The notes under the pieces were generated by a model. It did no database searches. It was not told the DNA's origin and saw only the letters and a list, made by a program, of their open reading frames with translations. Shown here piece after piece: positions 38,618 through 51,049 of a stretch of 64,000 nucleotides of DNA (the first letter of the stretch is position 1; every line of letters starts with the position of its first letter). The stretch spans positions 4,650,001 to 4,714,000 of the forward strand of contig NC_083566.1 in assembly GCF_019925205.1 (NCBI RefSeq), written 5' to 3'. The stretch is from Metopolophium dirhodum (taxonomy: Eukaryota; Arthropoda; Insecta; Hemiptera; Aphididae). Made by a program: the position numbers and the translations under genes.

Positions 38618-40280
38618 CAGGGCTTGAAATCGAAATAAAATTTTTCGATTTTAATTTCAATTTTGCTTATCGATTTTAGTTCTTTTTGATTTAAATTTAA
38701 AAATAATTTATCGATTTTAGTTTTTTTCGATTTCAATTTAAAAATAATATATCAATTTTAGTATTTTTTGATTTTGATTTAAAAATAATATATCGATTTC
38801 ATTATATTATGATTTTGATTTTAAATATAATTTTCTTTTTTTCAATTTTAGATTACATTTTAAAATTTAAATATCAAATTTATACTATTATTATTTCAAT
38901 GTCACTGAAATATTTTCAATTTATGAACTTTAACTATACATTTTTGATTATTCTTTATTACTTTTACATTTCAATCAATGTGAAATTTAGATTAGATTTT
39001 AGATTCTGATATTGATTAACTTTATCAATTAAATTTCTGTCGCAACCAGGCCCGTATTTAAGGGAGGGCTCGGAGGAGCAATTGCCCCTGGCGGCAGTAT
39101 AAAAATTAGGTTTAGGGGCGGCAAAATATTGAAATGGTCAAAAATGTAAAATGAAGGTTAGCCCCTGGCGGCAATATTTGTTAATACGGGCCTGGTCGCA
39201 ACCATTTAAAATTTAAATAATAATGCCCAAGATCTAACGTTTACCTAGTGTTTAGACTTTTTTAATAACAAAACACTTAAGAGCCACCAAAATTAAAGAT
39301 ATTACCCAATAGATTGTTATGCTTTTTCAATTTTACCTTCAATCTTACATACGGACTCATTTTTGTCAATATTGTAAGAAAAAAATAATTTTTTCACGGG
39401 ATTAGTTTGAGGTCTACCCATTTAAAATTATATAATATGACAATTTTACAACGTGATAACTAATAACCGGGCATGAGCGGCATACACGGCAAGCTTCAGC
39501 AAACTGAACAGTCAAATCGACAAAATGTAATGATTGAGATTGACGACGCGTAGCAAATTAAATTATTAAAACTATTTTAGTATTTTAGGTTATTGGTTTA
39601 AACTTAACAACATACGCGCCACGCACTAAGATATTATTATCTTACCTCCATAATACAAAATATCTATATACGGAATAAATAATGTACGATAATGGAAAAA
39701 TTATTTTTCCAAGCATTTTACTTAATAATAAGTTAAATGTGTGTATGGAAATAAAACTTGCAATAACAACAACTATCGCCTGTCGAACGCTGATTCCTTT
39801 TATCCTATAATATTATGTAGGTACACTATATTGTAAAGATTCTATTTTAACTTTCAAGAAAACAAAATATTAGACACAAGTTATTAATTATTACTAGTAA
39901 TTAGTTATTACTATTGTGCATAATACGCAATATGGTCATTATGTAAGTATATAATAGTCAATGCTATAACTTATAACCCAATATATCAATGCGTGTGCCT
40001 ATTAACAATATAAAATATAAATAGACCTGATGGCTGTATGCCTGTATACTTTTTAATTTTAAATTAAATGTTTTTTGTAATTTCTTTAAAATCGATATTA
40101 TTATGATATGATTTCGATATTGATATAAATTATCGATTTCAACTTTTTTCAATTTTAATATAAATTTTGGAAATCATTAACCAGCATTAATGATTTCGAT
40201 ATTACTTTTGATTTTTTAAAAAATTTTTAACGATTTTTATCGATATTTAAAATCGATTTTGAAATCGATTTCAAGCCCTG
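38618..40280. mobile_element. hAT-type non-autonomous transposon (1663 bp)
   Basis: Termini CAGGGCTTGAAATCGA (left) and TCGATTTCAAGCCCTG (right) are inverted copies, flanked by an identical 8-bp duplication GATTTTAC at 38610-38617 and 40281-40288. An 8-bp duplication plus a CAGGG terminus defines hAT. The subterminal parts are packed with ATCGATTTT-type motifs on both sides, as hAT transposase binding regions often are. No transposase frame. A second element sits inside at 39047-39194. Confidence 0.9.
39047..39194. mobile_element. hAT MITE (148 bp) nested in the larger hAT element
   Basis: Termini CAGGCCCGTATTTAAG and TTAATACGGGCCTG are inverted copies. The flanks GTCGCAAC at 39039-39046 and 39195-39202 are an exact 8-bp duplication. 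Inside, GCCCCTGGCGGCA occurs twice in the same orientation. It inserted after the host element was in place. Confidence 0.9.
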
Positions 40281-41453
40281 GATTTTACACATTTGCAAAA
40301 TGTTTTTCTTTAGTTGTCTTATTATATAAGAAAAGCCTTAATATTCCGGTATGGACCTGAGTTTCATCCCCCCCGCCCGCCAAATTTCAAACACTACTTG
40401 CGCCTATAGCTAAGACGCGATTAGTGTTGGAACTGTTTTACATTTTCCAATTGTTTATAACATTATAAATTTTGTTTTAATTATTTTCTTTCAATAATTT
40501 GGACTGATTTGATTATAAAATATAGATACTACAGATAAGTTAATTTAGTACCTTTTATACTTTAATATATTTTAAATATTTGTATACATTTTTTTTGTCA
40601 TAAAACGAGATTATGAATTTACATTAGTTTTCAATATTAGATTATAAGGTCTTAATAATAATTTCAAAAAATATAATATACAATGTCTCATTAAGACATG
40701 AAAATTAAAATATAAATTAAGGAGTTATAGCCATATAATATAATAATAACAAGTCATCGGTGGGTCATATTGTATTATGTCAAAGCAAATTTTATGAGAG
40801 TTGTTTTTTTTACAACAGAAGCTTAAAAATATTTTACACTTATGATAGGTATTGATAAATTAAAAATGCATCAAATATTTTTCTTTTTTATCTAAAACTA
40901 CCCAAAATCCACACAAGATGACTCTCTCATTATTATTCAATATTAATACTACAATATGTATAAGAAGAATATTCAAATATAAGTATATGGTTACTAAAAT
41001 CCTTATAAATAATTAAATTAATAGAAAATTATCGGGTCTGGACGTTTGATTCACAGGATAATCGATTGAAAATAAATATACCACTATACCGCAAATATTA
41101 AAAAAAAAAAAACACATGATTTAGACAAATTTAAAATTATTCATTAAATACACATCACTTTACCTTTTTATGTTCTTCAGTTTTATTTTAAACTTATCGA
41201 AGACGGGAATCCATGCGAATGCGTTGATTATTGCTCAAAGTCACGTATTATGTATATTCTGGTGAATAATGGCGATCAAATAACACTACTGTCATCAACT
41301 ATACATCAACTATTTTATAAAAATGCGCAAGCGACTTTTTTTCTCCTACTTATTTATTTTGGTTCTTAACATTTTCGTAAAGTCACATAATGTGTGTACC
41401 AAAGCTCTCTCTCTCTCTCTCTCACTCTCTCTGTCTCACGAGATCATATAGGT

Positions 41454-41886
41454 CAGGGGTCACCAACTGGCGGCCCGCGGTCTGCATCCGGACCGCAGAC
41501 ACGTTTTTTACGGACCATAATGGCTGCGTAATGATAAAATATATAATATAGTTTTACATTACGTTTTTATAATAAAATGACGTATAAAAATATGTTCTTA
41601 TATTGTGAGTATGGTATACAATATACATATATAATATATATCATATACGTGTCTCCTTCGCCAAGCGTTACGTTCAAAAGCCCATCGGTGCAAAAAATAA
41701 TTCAGAGAATTCGACTGATAGATACGTTAGTAACGTTAGACGCTCGTTCCAAGTAGGTACGTTTTATTACAATTTAGTAGTTATTAATTGTTAATGTATG
41801 AGTTGGGTATTTAAATGTGTTTTGGACCGTGGGAAGTTTGGTAAGTTTCAGAAAGGACCCCTGTAGAAATTAGTTGGTGACCCCTC
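41454..41886. mobile_element. hAT MITE with GGGGTCACCAACT termini
   Basis: The left end CAGGGGTCACCAACT is inverted at the right as AGTTGGTGACCCCTC. An exact ATATAGGT duplication flanks it (41446-41453 and 41887-41894); the identity extends two bases further, so the boundary is uncertain by two bases. A subterminal palindrome-like GCGGTCTGCATCCGGACCGC lies inside the left end. Noncoding. Confidence 0.88.
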
Positions 41887-42709
41887 ATATAGGTAAACTA
41901 GAATTTTCACCGAAGTCAACTTTTAGATTTTATTATGTACATTATATAGTTGTATGAAAATACTTAAAACAATAAGTATCATAGAATATTCAAAACAATA
42001 ATAATTATTGAAATAGTTTTCGTCTGTTTCTTACAGACTACAGTCAGTATAAGACCCGAGCATTTTGTCATCATCTAATAAATAAATATAATTTCATTTG
42101 CTGTATTTAAATATAATTCAGACACAAAATACGAAAAAGCAACCGTTATAAAATCAATACATTTATCACTATGTTCAGAATTTAAATTTAAAATAAATTA
42201 TAAAAACCCATTTATATATTTTTAATTTTGTCAATAACAATAATAATTAACCAATGATAAAAATTATGCATGCCTTTAACTAATCACTACCTAAAATAAA
42301 CAATAGTTATATAATAACTAGGTAAAATATAACAGCCGAAGATATTTTTTACTATATTTTAAATTACTATAATATTATTAGGTATTCGATGTAGATTTTT
42401 CTGGTGTTCTAAACTATAATTATTTCTAATTCTATATATTTTATTTTTATTTGTTGGAAACCTTAAACCCACCCTATGCTGGTCGAATGGTTGATTGTTC
42501 ATAGGGAAAATGAAATGGAATTTTAATTTTCGATTGAACTATCAACTTAAAATATTTCAAAGTATCGACGAATGAAATATTTTGTCGTGTACAAAAAATA
42601 TCACTATAGCAATACAATCATAATAATATATAACATAAATATATTATTCAATTGTTATACAACAATATGAGTATACAAAAACTTTGATGGCAGACTTACA
42701 ATACGGTTA

Positions 42710-43960
42710 GACGGAGCACTTGCGACGCAGTAGGTGCACTACGCTCGATTTCGAAAGTTTGGTTTGTGTAAAAGACGCGGATAAATGCAAAGGAGGTGGC
42801 GGCGGCGGCGGTGGCGAAGGGGTGGAAGGTGGTACGCGATATCCTTATATTAAACAGTTACTAAAAAGTGACAAAATTAATTTCACTCGAACGCCAAGCG
42901 AATAAAGCTCTTTACCGGGAACAGCGGCGAAAATAATATATATATAAAATATATATTTTATTGTATAATATTATTATATGCGCCCGCCACCGCCGCTCCC
43001 ATATAACGCGTACAAACTCTTCTTCTTCGCGCTACGGTCTGCAGTGCGTGTGCGTGTGTGCGTTTGTGTGTGTGGGTGTGTGTGTGCGTGTGTGTGTGTG
43101 TGTGTGCGTGTGTGCGTGTATTTATATATATAAAGTGAGTATGGCAGCAGAAAGCTCGCAAATAATAATAATAATATAAAGCGCGCGAGAAAGCTATAAT
43201 TCAACCGGCAGCCAACATTAAGATTACTAATCTTTAATCCTCGGGCACCACCCTCCGTGCCGCGGCGCCGCATCACCGTCGTCCGCGCGCGCGTCCTCTC
43301 GCTCCTCGTCCACCTCCTCTCCCGCGCGTCTCACCTATATACGCCGCGATATTATTATATACGCGACGCGCGGACCACCCGCCCGCCGCCGGCCGGCCGC
43401 CCCGACAGCATCGGCGGCGGCGGCGTACCCCCCAAAGTTAAGATTTACGGGCCCGAAGGCATTATACGAGTCTCGGAATCTTCCACGGCGAATTATTATG
43501 ATATAACGCTAAGAAATCGTTATTATATGGTAACGGGCTTATCTCGGGTACACGCACAGCCACGGCGGCCCACCCGCACCGCCCGGACGAGCGCGTCTTC
43601 ATCGCCGCCGTCCCGCACCCCGTTAGTGCCGGTACGACGACGACGACTACGACGACGACGACAACAACAGCGGCGACGGCGACGGCGACGGTAGTATATG
43701 TGTATAGTAATAGTCGTACCGCGACTAGTAAGTAAGTATAACGGCGCGCGTACACATATTATGCGTATGTGTGTGTGGTTGTGTGGGTGTGTGTGGGTGT
43801 GTGTGTGTGTGGGTGTGTGTGTGTGTGTGTGTGTGTGGGTGTGTGTGTGTGTGTGTCTGTGGTGTAGGTTTTTTTCCATTGCCTACCCTCCCCTTCGCGC
43901 GGCGGCCGCGGCGCATACAGACACGCTGCATGGCGTGAAACATAAAATATTACCTACCCC
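42710..43960. promoter_or_regulatory. CpG-rich island with long GT microsatellites
   Basis: Two interrupted GT repeats (about 43043-43119 and 43769-43861) flank a strongly CG-rich core (43240-43690) with CGACGACGACG runs. Frames through it give poly-Arg, poly-Val or Thr-His repeats on opposite strands and are not credible proteins. Promoter or 5' UTR territory is the likeliest reading. Confidence 0.3.
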
Positions 43961-44676
43961 TCGACCCCCGGTTCTGCGTATCAATCCTATTATATTATAT
44001 ATATATATTATATAAATGGAGATTTAGATAACCCTTTTTGCACTCGGCAAACGATGACAAAATCGTCGTCTTCGCGCCATCGCGCACTATATTGCGCGTT
44101 ATTATATCTTTTTTCCGGTGTTATTTTCGCACTATGTATTCATTCGATTCGAATTGCTACCTGCGACGAGTATTGGTCCGCGGTGGGTATGCCCCTAAGA
44201 TTATATTATTTTCAACAAATCGCAAGGATCTACTTCAAGATAATACGCCATTGTTGATTTAATAGAAGATTGTTTAACTCGTGGTCAACCATAATAATAT
44301 TATGTTGGTAGAATATGCTTCTAGGCCGGTCCTTGCATAGCCGGAACCCCTAACACCCCTAAAAACCTTTAAAAAATCAATCACCCGAAACCAAATGATT
44401 CTGTTTTCAATTCACCCGAATAAAACATTCTGATTAAACCGAAACCCGAATAATTTTGTTTTTTACAATCTCCGTGTGCCATATTATGATTTTGTATGTA
44501 CTTCTTGTGGTGAGTTCGATTCTGTAGTTATTTATTTATTAATAATAACAAATTAACAGAAACAATTTTACAATCAATCATAGGTAAATTCAATAATTAT
44601 TTTCTTGAAAATAAAATCATCAATTGATTCTGAATAAACCAAATCGCCTAACACTAAATTATTTCTTAAGGTCCCC

Positions 44677-44712
44677 ACACACTGCCGCGGTGGCGGTGAC
44701 CGGATTTTTTTT
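44677..44712. repeat. Possible left terminus of the PIF/Harbinger element
   Basis: TTAA precedes GGTCCCCACACACTGCCGCG, a GC-rich end-like sequence 0.6 kb upstream of the transposase start. A matching inverted right end was not found downstream, so the assignment is tentative. Confidence 0.25.
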
Positions 44713-45289
44713 ATAAACTTTAAATGTTTAAATTTTTAAAGATTTTTTCTGATAATCGTAACAAAATATTGTACCAAAATTATAAATAATATAATTAATT
44801 ATTATTTGTTCATTACTATAATATAATTACGAGTATCCGACGTATGGCCGTATGGGCTATAGGTAAATAATCATTATAAATATATTAGATTGGGTAATAG
44901 ATATATAAGTCATTACTCATTAGGAAGTCGCTAGTATATAGTTAGTATAGCTAGTATAGTAAAATAATAATAACTGCATTGACTGACCCAAAATAAAAAG
45001 GGAAAGAGGAGAAGGTGAGGAACAAGCATTACTATAAGATGTAAGTAAATATTTATATACATATATAAATATTTAAGAACTCCACAGGAAATAATAAAAT
45101 AATATATAGAGAGTTTGAATGGCTAAATATATAATTCATTAATTTTATCTTGTGATAAGAACAGTAATCGCGTACATGAGAACCCATACCATAATTTCAT
45201 ACCACGTTCGACTGTCAAAGGCACGTGTTTAAAAAGTTTAAATTAAACCACATAATATTCTTGTATCTATTACTACGTACAAATATACA

Positions 45290-47464
45290 ATGGACGTATA
45301 TTTATCATCAGAATCAGAAGATGATGAAATTTTACTTTTGGCAGCAATAGTGGCAGATGATGAAGAACGTAAAAGGTATTTTTAGTTTTACTTTATATAA
45401 TTGTAATTTGAAAATAATTAAATAAATATACTTTGTCATAGAAAGAAAAAAAGAAAATGTTGGGTTCAAAGTGTTAATAAGGAACGAGAGATATCTGGAG
45501 AGTATTGTAATCTAATGCTTGAATTAAGAAAGGGCCCAGAAAGGTTTCACATATATTTTAGAATGACTACAGAGTGTTTCGATCAAATATTGGTATAGAT
45601 TATCGATGACATTCAAAAAATGCTAAGGTATGATTTTGTAATTATAACTGTATTTTACGAAACCAAAATATTATATTTCACTTGACATATAATAATAAAA
45701 TTAAAAAGTAGCTAGGGGTAGTACATTTGATAAGTTTAATTAAAATTCATTTAATTACTTTGAATGTCTACTTATACATGAATTTAACAATTTTAGTTTT
45801 TATGAAACTTTAATCATAAATTATAATTGATGTATATTATAATTGCTAGGACGGTCTGCAGTTGACAAATTAATTACATCACCTGTAGGCTGGTATGTCT
45901 GCACGTCATCTGTAGGCTGGTATGACTGGTATGTTAGTGGAGATGATTGATAATATTGACGGTGTTAATTTTCTTCAATCTGTTCCAATTCCAAATTTGT
46001 AACAATTTCTGTAATATTTTTCTTTGCTATGGATTGTCGTCTCTGAGAAAAAGTTTTAACTGTCTTAGCATGGCTTAACATAAGCATTTTGACTGCATCA
46101 AGTGGGATCTTTTGTTTTTTTATTTAAATGTTCTAACACTTTATCGACATTAGATTCTATTGGTACATCAACTTTTTCTCGTCCCAGTCATCTTTTTTTT
46201 CCTATGTTTTCTGGAATTTTGTCATTGCTCTTTTCGTTTTCATAAACACTGTCCTGTATGTCTAGCCTTTCTTCGGAATCTACTACTTCAACATTAGACA
46301 TTGTGCTGAAAACAAAATTATATTATCTAAATATTATTATTTTAATTATAAACTATTTTTAAAAATAATTTACATATATTATGTTTTTGTTTTATCATTA
46401 TTACTTATTAGTACCTATTATTTTATTTACTATCTGCATGCGTAACATACAATTATAAAATGCAGTTAGGTGGTCCGCAATATTGTAATCAAATTGATAA
46501 ATAATAAGTTTGTTTTTAAGTTTTAACACATTTGTATCAATTTTTTATATAATTTATAATAATTTTTAATTTTTAAGACAATATTTTCGTATTACATATT
46601 TTGAATTTTTTATGTTCATATTTTGGTCGTATAAATATATATATTAAATTTTTGTATTATAAACACATAAACACATATAAATCATAGCCCTATTTATCAC
46701 AAAGAACGTACAATTAATTTAATACCTAATAAAAGTTTTTATTTTTAGAAATATTCATTCATTTATAGAAATACATACTTAGCGAAACTTAAATGTAGTT
46801 TTAAAATCTCCAAATGATTTGCCCAGGCCCAATATTTGTATGTATCCAAGTGTTTTCCTTTTATAGCACCTGCAGCCTGACCAGTAGTTGTCTTATTTGC
46901 TCTTAAATGTTTTTGGTAATTATCTCTTAAGCTTTTCCATTTTGTTTTTAAAGTTCCACCTAACACAACCATATAAATTAAAAAAAAATTATATTCTTAA
47001 ATAAAAAAAAATATTTTACTTTTTATTATTTATCTATCTAATATTAAACTTTAAAATACAATTTTTATTTTTTTTTAGATATTTTGCCACCGGTGACTTG
47101 TTTTCGACAATAGGCCATAGTTTTTGTGTTGGGTTTTCTACTGTTAGTAACATTGTCACAGAGGTCAGTGAGTCTATTATTAAAGTTATGGAACCAATGT
47201 TTATGCCTGAACCTACCAATAACATTTGGGAAGAATCTGCACAAGGTTCTTACGAAAAATGGCAATTCCCCAATTGTATAGGTAGCATTGATGGGAAACA
47301 TGTCACTATAAAATCTCCTAATGACAGTGGATCCAGAAATTTTTGCTATCTAAAAAAATTTTCAATTGTTTTAATGGCTATAGTCGATCCAGGCTATAAA
47401 TTTATTTGTGTTGACGTTGTTGGATATGGTCGAAATGGTCATGATTGTGAAATACAATTATGTT
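45290..47464 (+). pseudogene. PIF/Harbinger (HARBI1-like) transposase remnant, 3 exons
   Basis: Exon 1 (45290-45375) begins MDVYLSSESEDDEILLLAA and joins in phase to exon 2 (45442-45627), which reads CWVQSVNKEREISGEYCNL and RFHIYFRMTTECFDQIL, the typical N-terminal part of Harbinger transposases. A TAG at 45596-45598 interrupts it. Exon 3 (from 47079) has YFATGDLFSTIGHSF, FSTVSNIV, FPNCIGSIDGKHV and VGYGRNGHDCEI: the DDE nuclease core with two candidate catalytic Asp (IDGKH; DVVGYGRN). About 18 residues expected between exons 2 and 3 are absent. A fold-back element cuts the frame after 47464, and no third catalytic acid is visible. A dead copy. Confidence 0.82.
46007..46972 (-). pseudogene. 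MADF/Myb-like DNA-binding ORF of the PIF/Harbinger element
   Basis: Exon 1 (46972-46779) encodes LKTKWKSLRDNYQKHLRANK and DTYKYWAWANHLEIL, a MADF/Myb-like helical domain. A GTATGT donor and a TTTTCAG acceptor define an intron at 46778-46306. Exon 2 (from 46305) continues in frame with acidic MSNVEVVDSEERL. It then has an in-frame TGA and a one-base frameshift in an A-run before a BESS-like end (LDAVKMLMLSHAKTVKTFSQ). PIF/Harbinger elements normally encode such a second protein, a Myb-like partner that brings transposase to DNA. It lies antisense between transposase exons 2 and 3. Confidence 0.72.
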
Positions 47465-47467
47465 TAA

Positions 47468-47903
47468 GAGGACGTTATACCCACATGTGTTGTCTCCGTC
47501 TTACAAGTGCGTAACATACCAAATTTTACGCTCAGCAAAACACGTGTAGCTCCGTTAATTTAAAAACTAGAGTGAGTTGACCTCTTATAAAATCTAAAGG
47601 TAAGATTATTATCTAGACAACCTCTTGGACTTTTTAGTATATTTTAATTTTAAAGTGAGTTATGAGTATTTTAAGATGGATAAAAAATTTACAATTTTAA
47701 AATACTCATAACTTGCGTTAAAATCAAAATATAATAAAAAGCCCACGAGGTTGCCTAGATAATAATCTTACCTTTAGATTTTACAAGAGGTCAATTCACT
47801 CTAATTTTTAAATTATCGGAGCTACACGTGTTTTGCTGAGCGTAAAATATTCGATGTTAGGCACTTGTAAGACGGATACAACACATGCGGGTATAACGTC
47901 CTC
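47468..47903. mobile_element. Fold-back (long-hairpin) MITE, 436 bp, inserted in the Harbinger transposase
   Basis: The two halves are inverted copies of about 200 bp each, by eye about 90% identical, with a short A/T-rich centre near 47670-47705. Both ends read GAGGACGTTATACCC outward to inward. TTAA borders both sides (47464-47467 and 47904-47907), suggesting a TTAA target. Noncoding. A degraded relative is at 53950-54230. Confidence 0.85.
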
Positions 47904-49594
47904 TTAAGTACGCGTTTATGAAACTGTCGGCCAAAACTAAACAAGAGCAACTAAACACTGTCCACTACTTGTTTGAAAATGATTATAATAATAAATATAT
48001 TAAATACAATTATTTCACAGAAAAATATTTCCAGAAATTGCCAAGTTTGGAATCAACGGCATACGATGACTATAAATACTATTAATACTAAGATATAGGA
48101 TAACTAAATAGTATATTTTTAATTCAAAGAATAGATATCATTTTTAATACTAATTTATTAAAATTATCGGACACCAAATATTGACCCATAAAGACTATAC
48201 CTAATCAAATCCACCTCTATAATTCTATAAATTTATCTTATCGTTTAATGTTGTTGTTAATTATATATACTTACTTATTTACTTGCGGGTTTCACTTGTT
48301 GGACATGTAGATGGTATTCTTTTTTAGATCATTAGAGCCGTCGTGTATAATATAAGATTTGTCCGATTTGGCGATATTTGTATTCTATAGAATAGAAATT
48401 CGTATTTTCTTGTGATAATAATAACTGCGATCGATAGATAATTATGTTGGTTTGATTTTTTATAAATCAGTTCTTATAAAATAATTATATTATATTAATA
48501 TTTTTAGAATTCGTTCTGGACTTCTGGTACAGATTGTCTTATTATTTACTATTTACTATTTATCTTACTATTTACTTGTTCTGTTTTTTGGTCGCTCTGA
48601 ATAAATTCCATGGCCTGAAATCCATAGTAAAGGCATTTTGTTTCTGTGTAATAACAATAATAACATTGAGTTTACGGTTGCTTTGAAGATACGTCTCTAG
48701 GACTGAAGGGTGTTTTAAATAAAATATATATATATATTAGGTATTATAATTATAGGTACAGTGTCCTCGAATAATAAATAAAAATCATTAGATGTCAAGT
48801 TTTTATATGTGTAGTTACTTTAAAATAACGCAGTCGTAACTTGGGCTGTTGTAAATACTTATATAGATAACAATAACGGTCATTTATTTTTTTGGAACTT
48901 TACAAAATTTCGATTTTTTGATAACTGCTTTGCCAAATCCTTCTTCGAACTGTTTTTATTATTACCATTTATACTGAACCGGGTATAATATAATAATATA
49001 CACGACGTATTAATTATTATTATACGTGCCAAACACTGTAGCGCAAAACGTACGTTCGCTGGTTCTATATAACATGTATTTGCAACACAGGCTTAACGCT
49101 CACGCAGAGGCGTAATAACTAGGGCTAGGTCATGGTAAAGGAGGATCAATATTTTGATGTTTTTTCTTCGGATATTTTTGCCGTCCAGCTTATAGTTGAC
49201 CTAAAAATTCAAAATCAACTATATTTAATACTAAATCACTATAATAATATCATGTACGCCAACAACCATAAAAAATCTGCGTTGCAAACATTTTTTCTAC
49301 ATGATTTGTTTAAAATAATAATTATTAGTAATCTACTATAATTGTTATTTTTTTAATATTTTAATGATTATAAATTTCACATGGTTTTTATGTAATTTTA
49401 ATTTTTAATTGAACATATTATTATATTTTAAACGGATTGATTTTTTCAATAAAAAAATGTACAATATTCAATATAATATTGACCGAGATAACTGCGTTGA
49501 TAATCATATAAAACAATAATAATATTCCTAAGAAATTATACCGCGTGATCGCAATTACTTAATAACGAGATGAGATAAAAAAAAAAATTGTTGT

Positions 49595-49676
49595 TGGCAG
49601 CGGTGGGATTCGAACCCACGCCTCCGAGGAGACTGGTGCCTTAAACCAGCGCCTTAGACCGCTCGGCCACGCTACC
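49595..49676 (-). tRNA. tRNA-Leu (anticodon AAG)
   Basis: On the minus strand an 82-nt class-II tRNA folds cleanly: acceptor GGTAGCG with CGCTGCC (one G-U), anticodon stem CTGGT/ACCAG with loop TTAAGGC (anticodon AAG, reads CUU leucine codons), a long variable arm CTCCTCGGAG, and T arm GTGGG-TTCGAAT-CCCAC. A box GTGGCCGAGCGG and B box GGTTCGAATCC are intact. The discriminator is A. A T-run on the minus strand just past the 3' end (plus 49577-49587) is a Pol III terminator. No intron. Confidence 0.97.
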
Positions 49677-51049
49677 ACCGTGAAACAAATCTGTTGAAAT
49701 AGACCTATTTTTGACGGGCTGAATAACAGAGGTTTTCAAATTTCAACGATAATAAACTTTACCTATCAAGTCTATTTATTGGACTTGTACTATGGTAGGT
49801 ACCTACTCTATGAAATTCGTTTTTTCATATCCGAGAAACGATATTCAGTTTGCTAGATTTTATGGAAAAAAAAGTCATCCTTTAAACTACGTACAAATAT
49901 TACCTATTATGTTTTAATCATTGATTTTAGTTGACATTTTGATATTGGTAGTTCAATGCTTCAATCAGCTGTGGATCCAGAGAGGGGTCAAAGGAGACAT
50001 ATCCCCCCTCAATCGTTAATTAAAAAATTGACCAATGCGTTAAAAACGATTTAAAAAACATTACAGGTAACAGTGGTTTAATCAATAACTTTTTTTAAGC
50101 TATTAATTACATGTTAATTAATAGCTTAGTAAAATAATAACTTACAACTTATAGATAAAATATGTGTACTAAATACTAATGTACTATTATACTACTATGT
50201 ACTTTCGGGTGGTCCTTATTTTTCGTTTGTTATTTTTTTTCAGATTACCCCCCCCCCCCCCCTTAAAAAGGTTCAACCACAAAAAAAAAATCATACAAAA
50301 AAAGTTTCATGCAAATTCTTTAATTTTAACTCGTGCCCCAAAAGCTCTAAGGTTACAAAAATGGAATAATTTCAATATTATAAATTTTTTTGATATTCTT
50401 AAACATAACTCTATAAAAAAAAAAATGTTACAAAAAATGTGTTGAGACACAAATGATAGAAAACTAAATCTACTACAATTATCTATTTACAATGTACCCA
50501 ACATTATTAATTGCGTTATTTTTTTAAGGCATTTATATCCGGGACTCAGTTATAACTATTAGTAATAACAAAATAAAACTCTTGCGCTCTATCGTAATCT
50601 GATAATAAATTATTGTCACACAGGTATCTGCAGTGGTTCAGGCACTTTTGTACGCAATACGATTTATTTTTTGATTATTTCGTTTTGGCGCTTATGTCTT
50701 CAACAGTTCAACAGACGGAGCATTGGAGCAATAGTTATTTAATAGTTTTTTTTTTTCATGTCAATAACAAAATAATATGTGTACACTAATAGTTAGAGAA
50801 ATACTGAAATGGTTTTATTATTTTTAAATCAGTGAATTTGCACACTCGAATTATTTATTCCACGCAGTGAAGGTCAAATGGTTGTGGGGTAAGGGAGCTG
50901 AGGCGGATATATCAGCCCCCTCCCCCTCCCATTCAATTTTTTTCAATATTGATAATAATATAAATTATAAAACATATATTTTAATGATCAAATAATGCAT
51001 GTTCAAAAATTAGCCATATCTCCCCCTTGGGCCGTGGTGAAATAATTTG

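Noticed and set aside
43257..44015. Arg-rich, Val-rich and Thr/His-repeat ORFs
   Set aside because: They come from CGACGA and GT/CA microsatellites; no domain-like composition.
47098..47514. A domesticated HARBI1 host gene
   Set aside because: The upstream exon has an in-frame stop, the frame is cut by a fold-back insertion, and the nuclease 3' part is missing.
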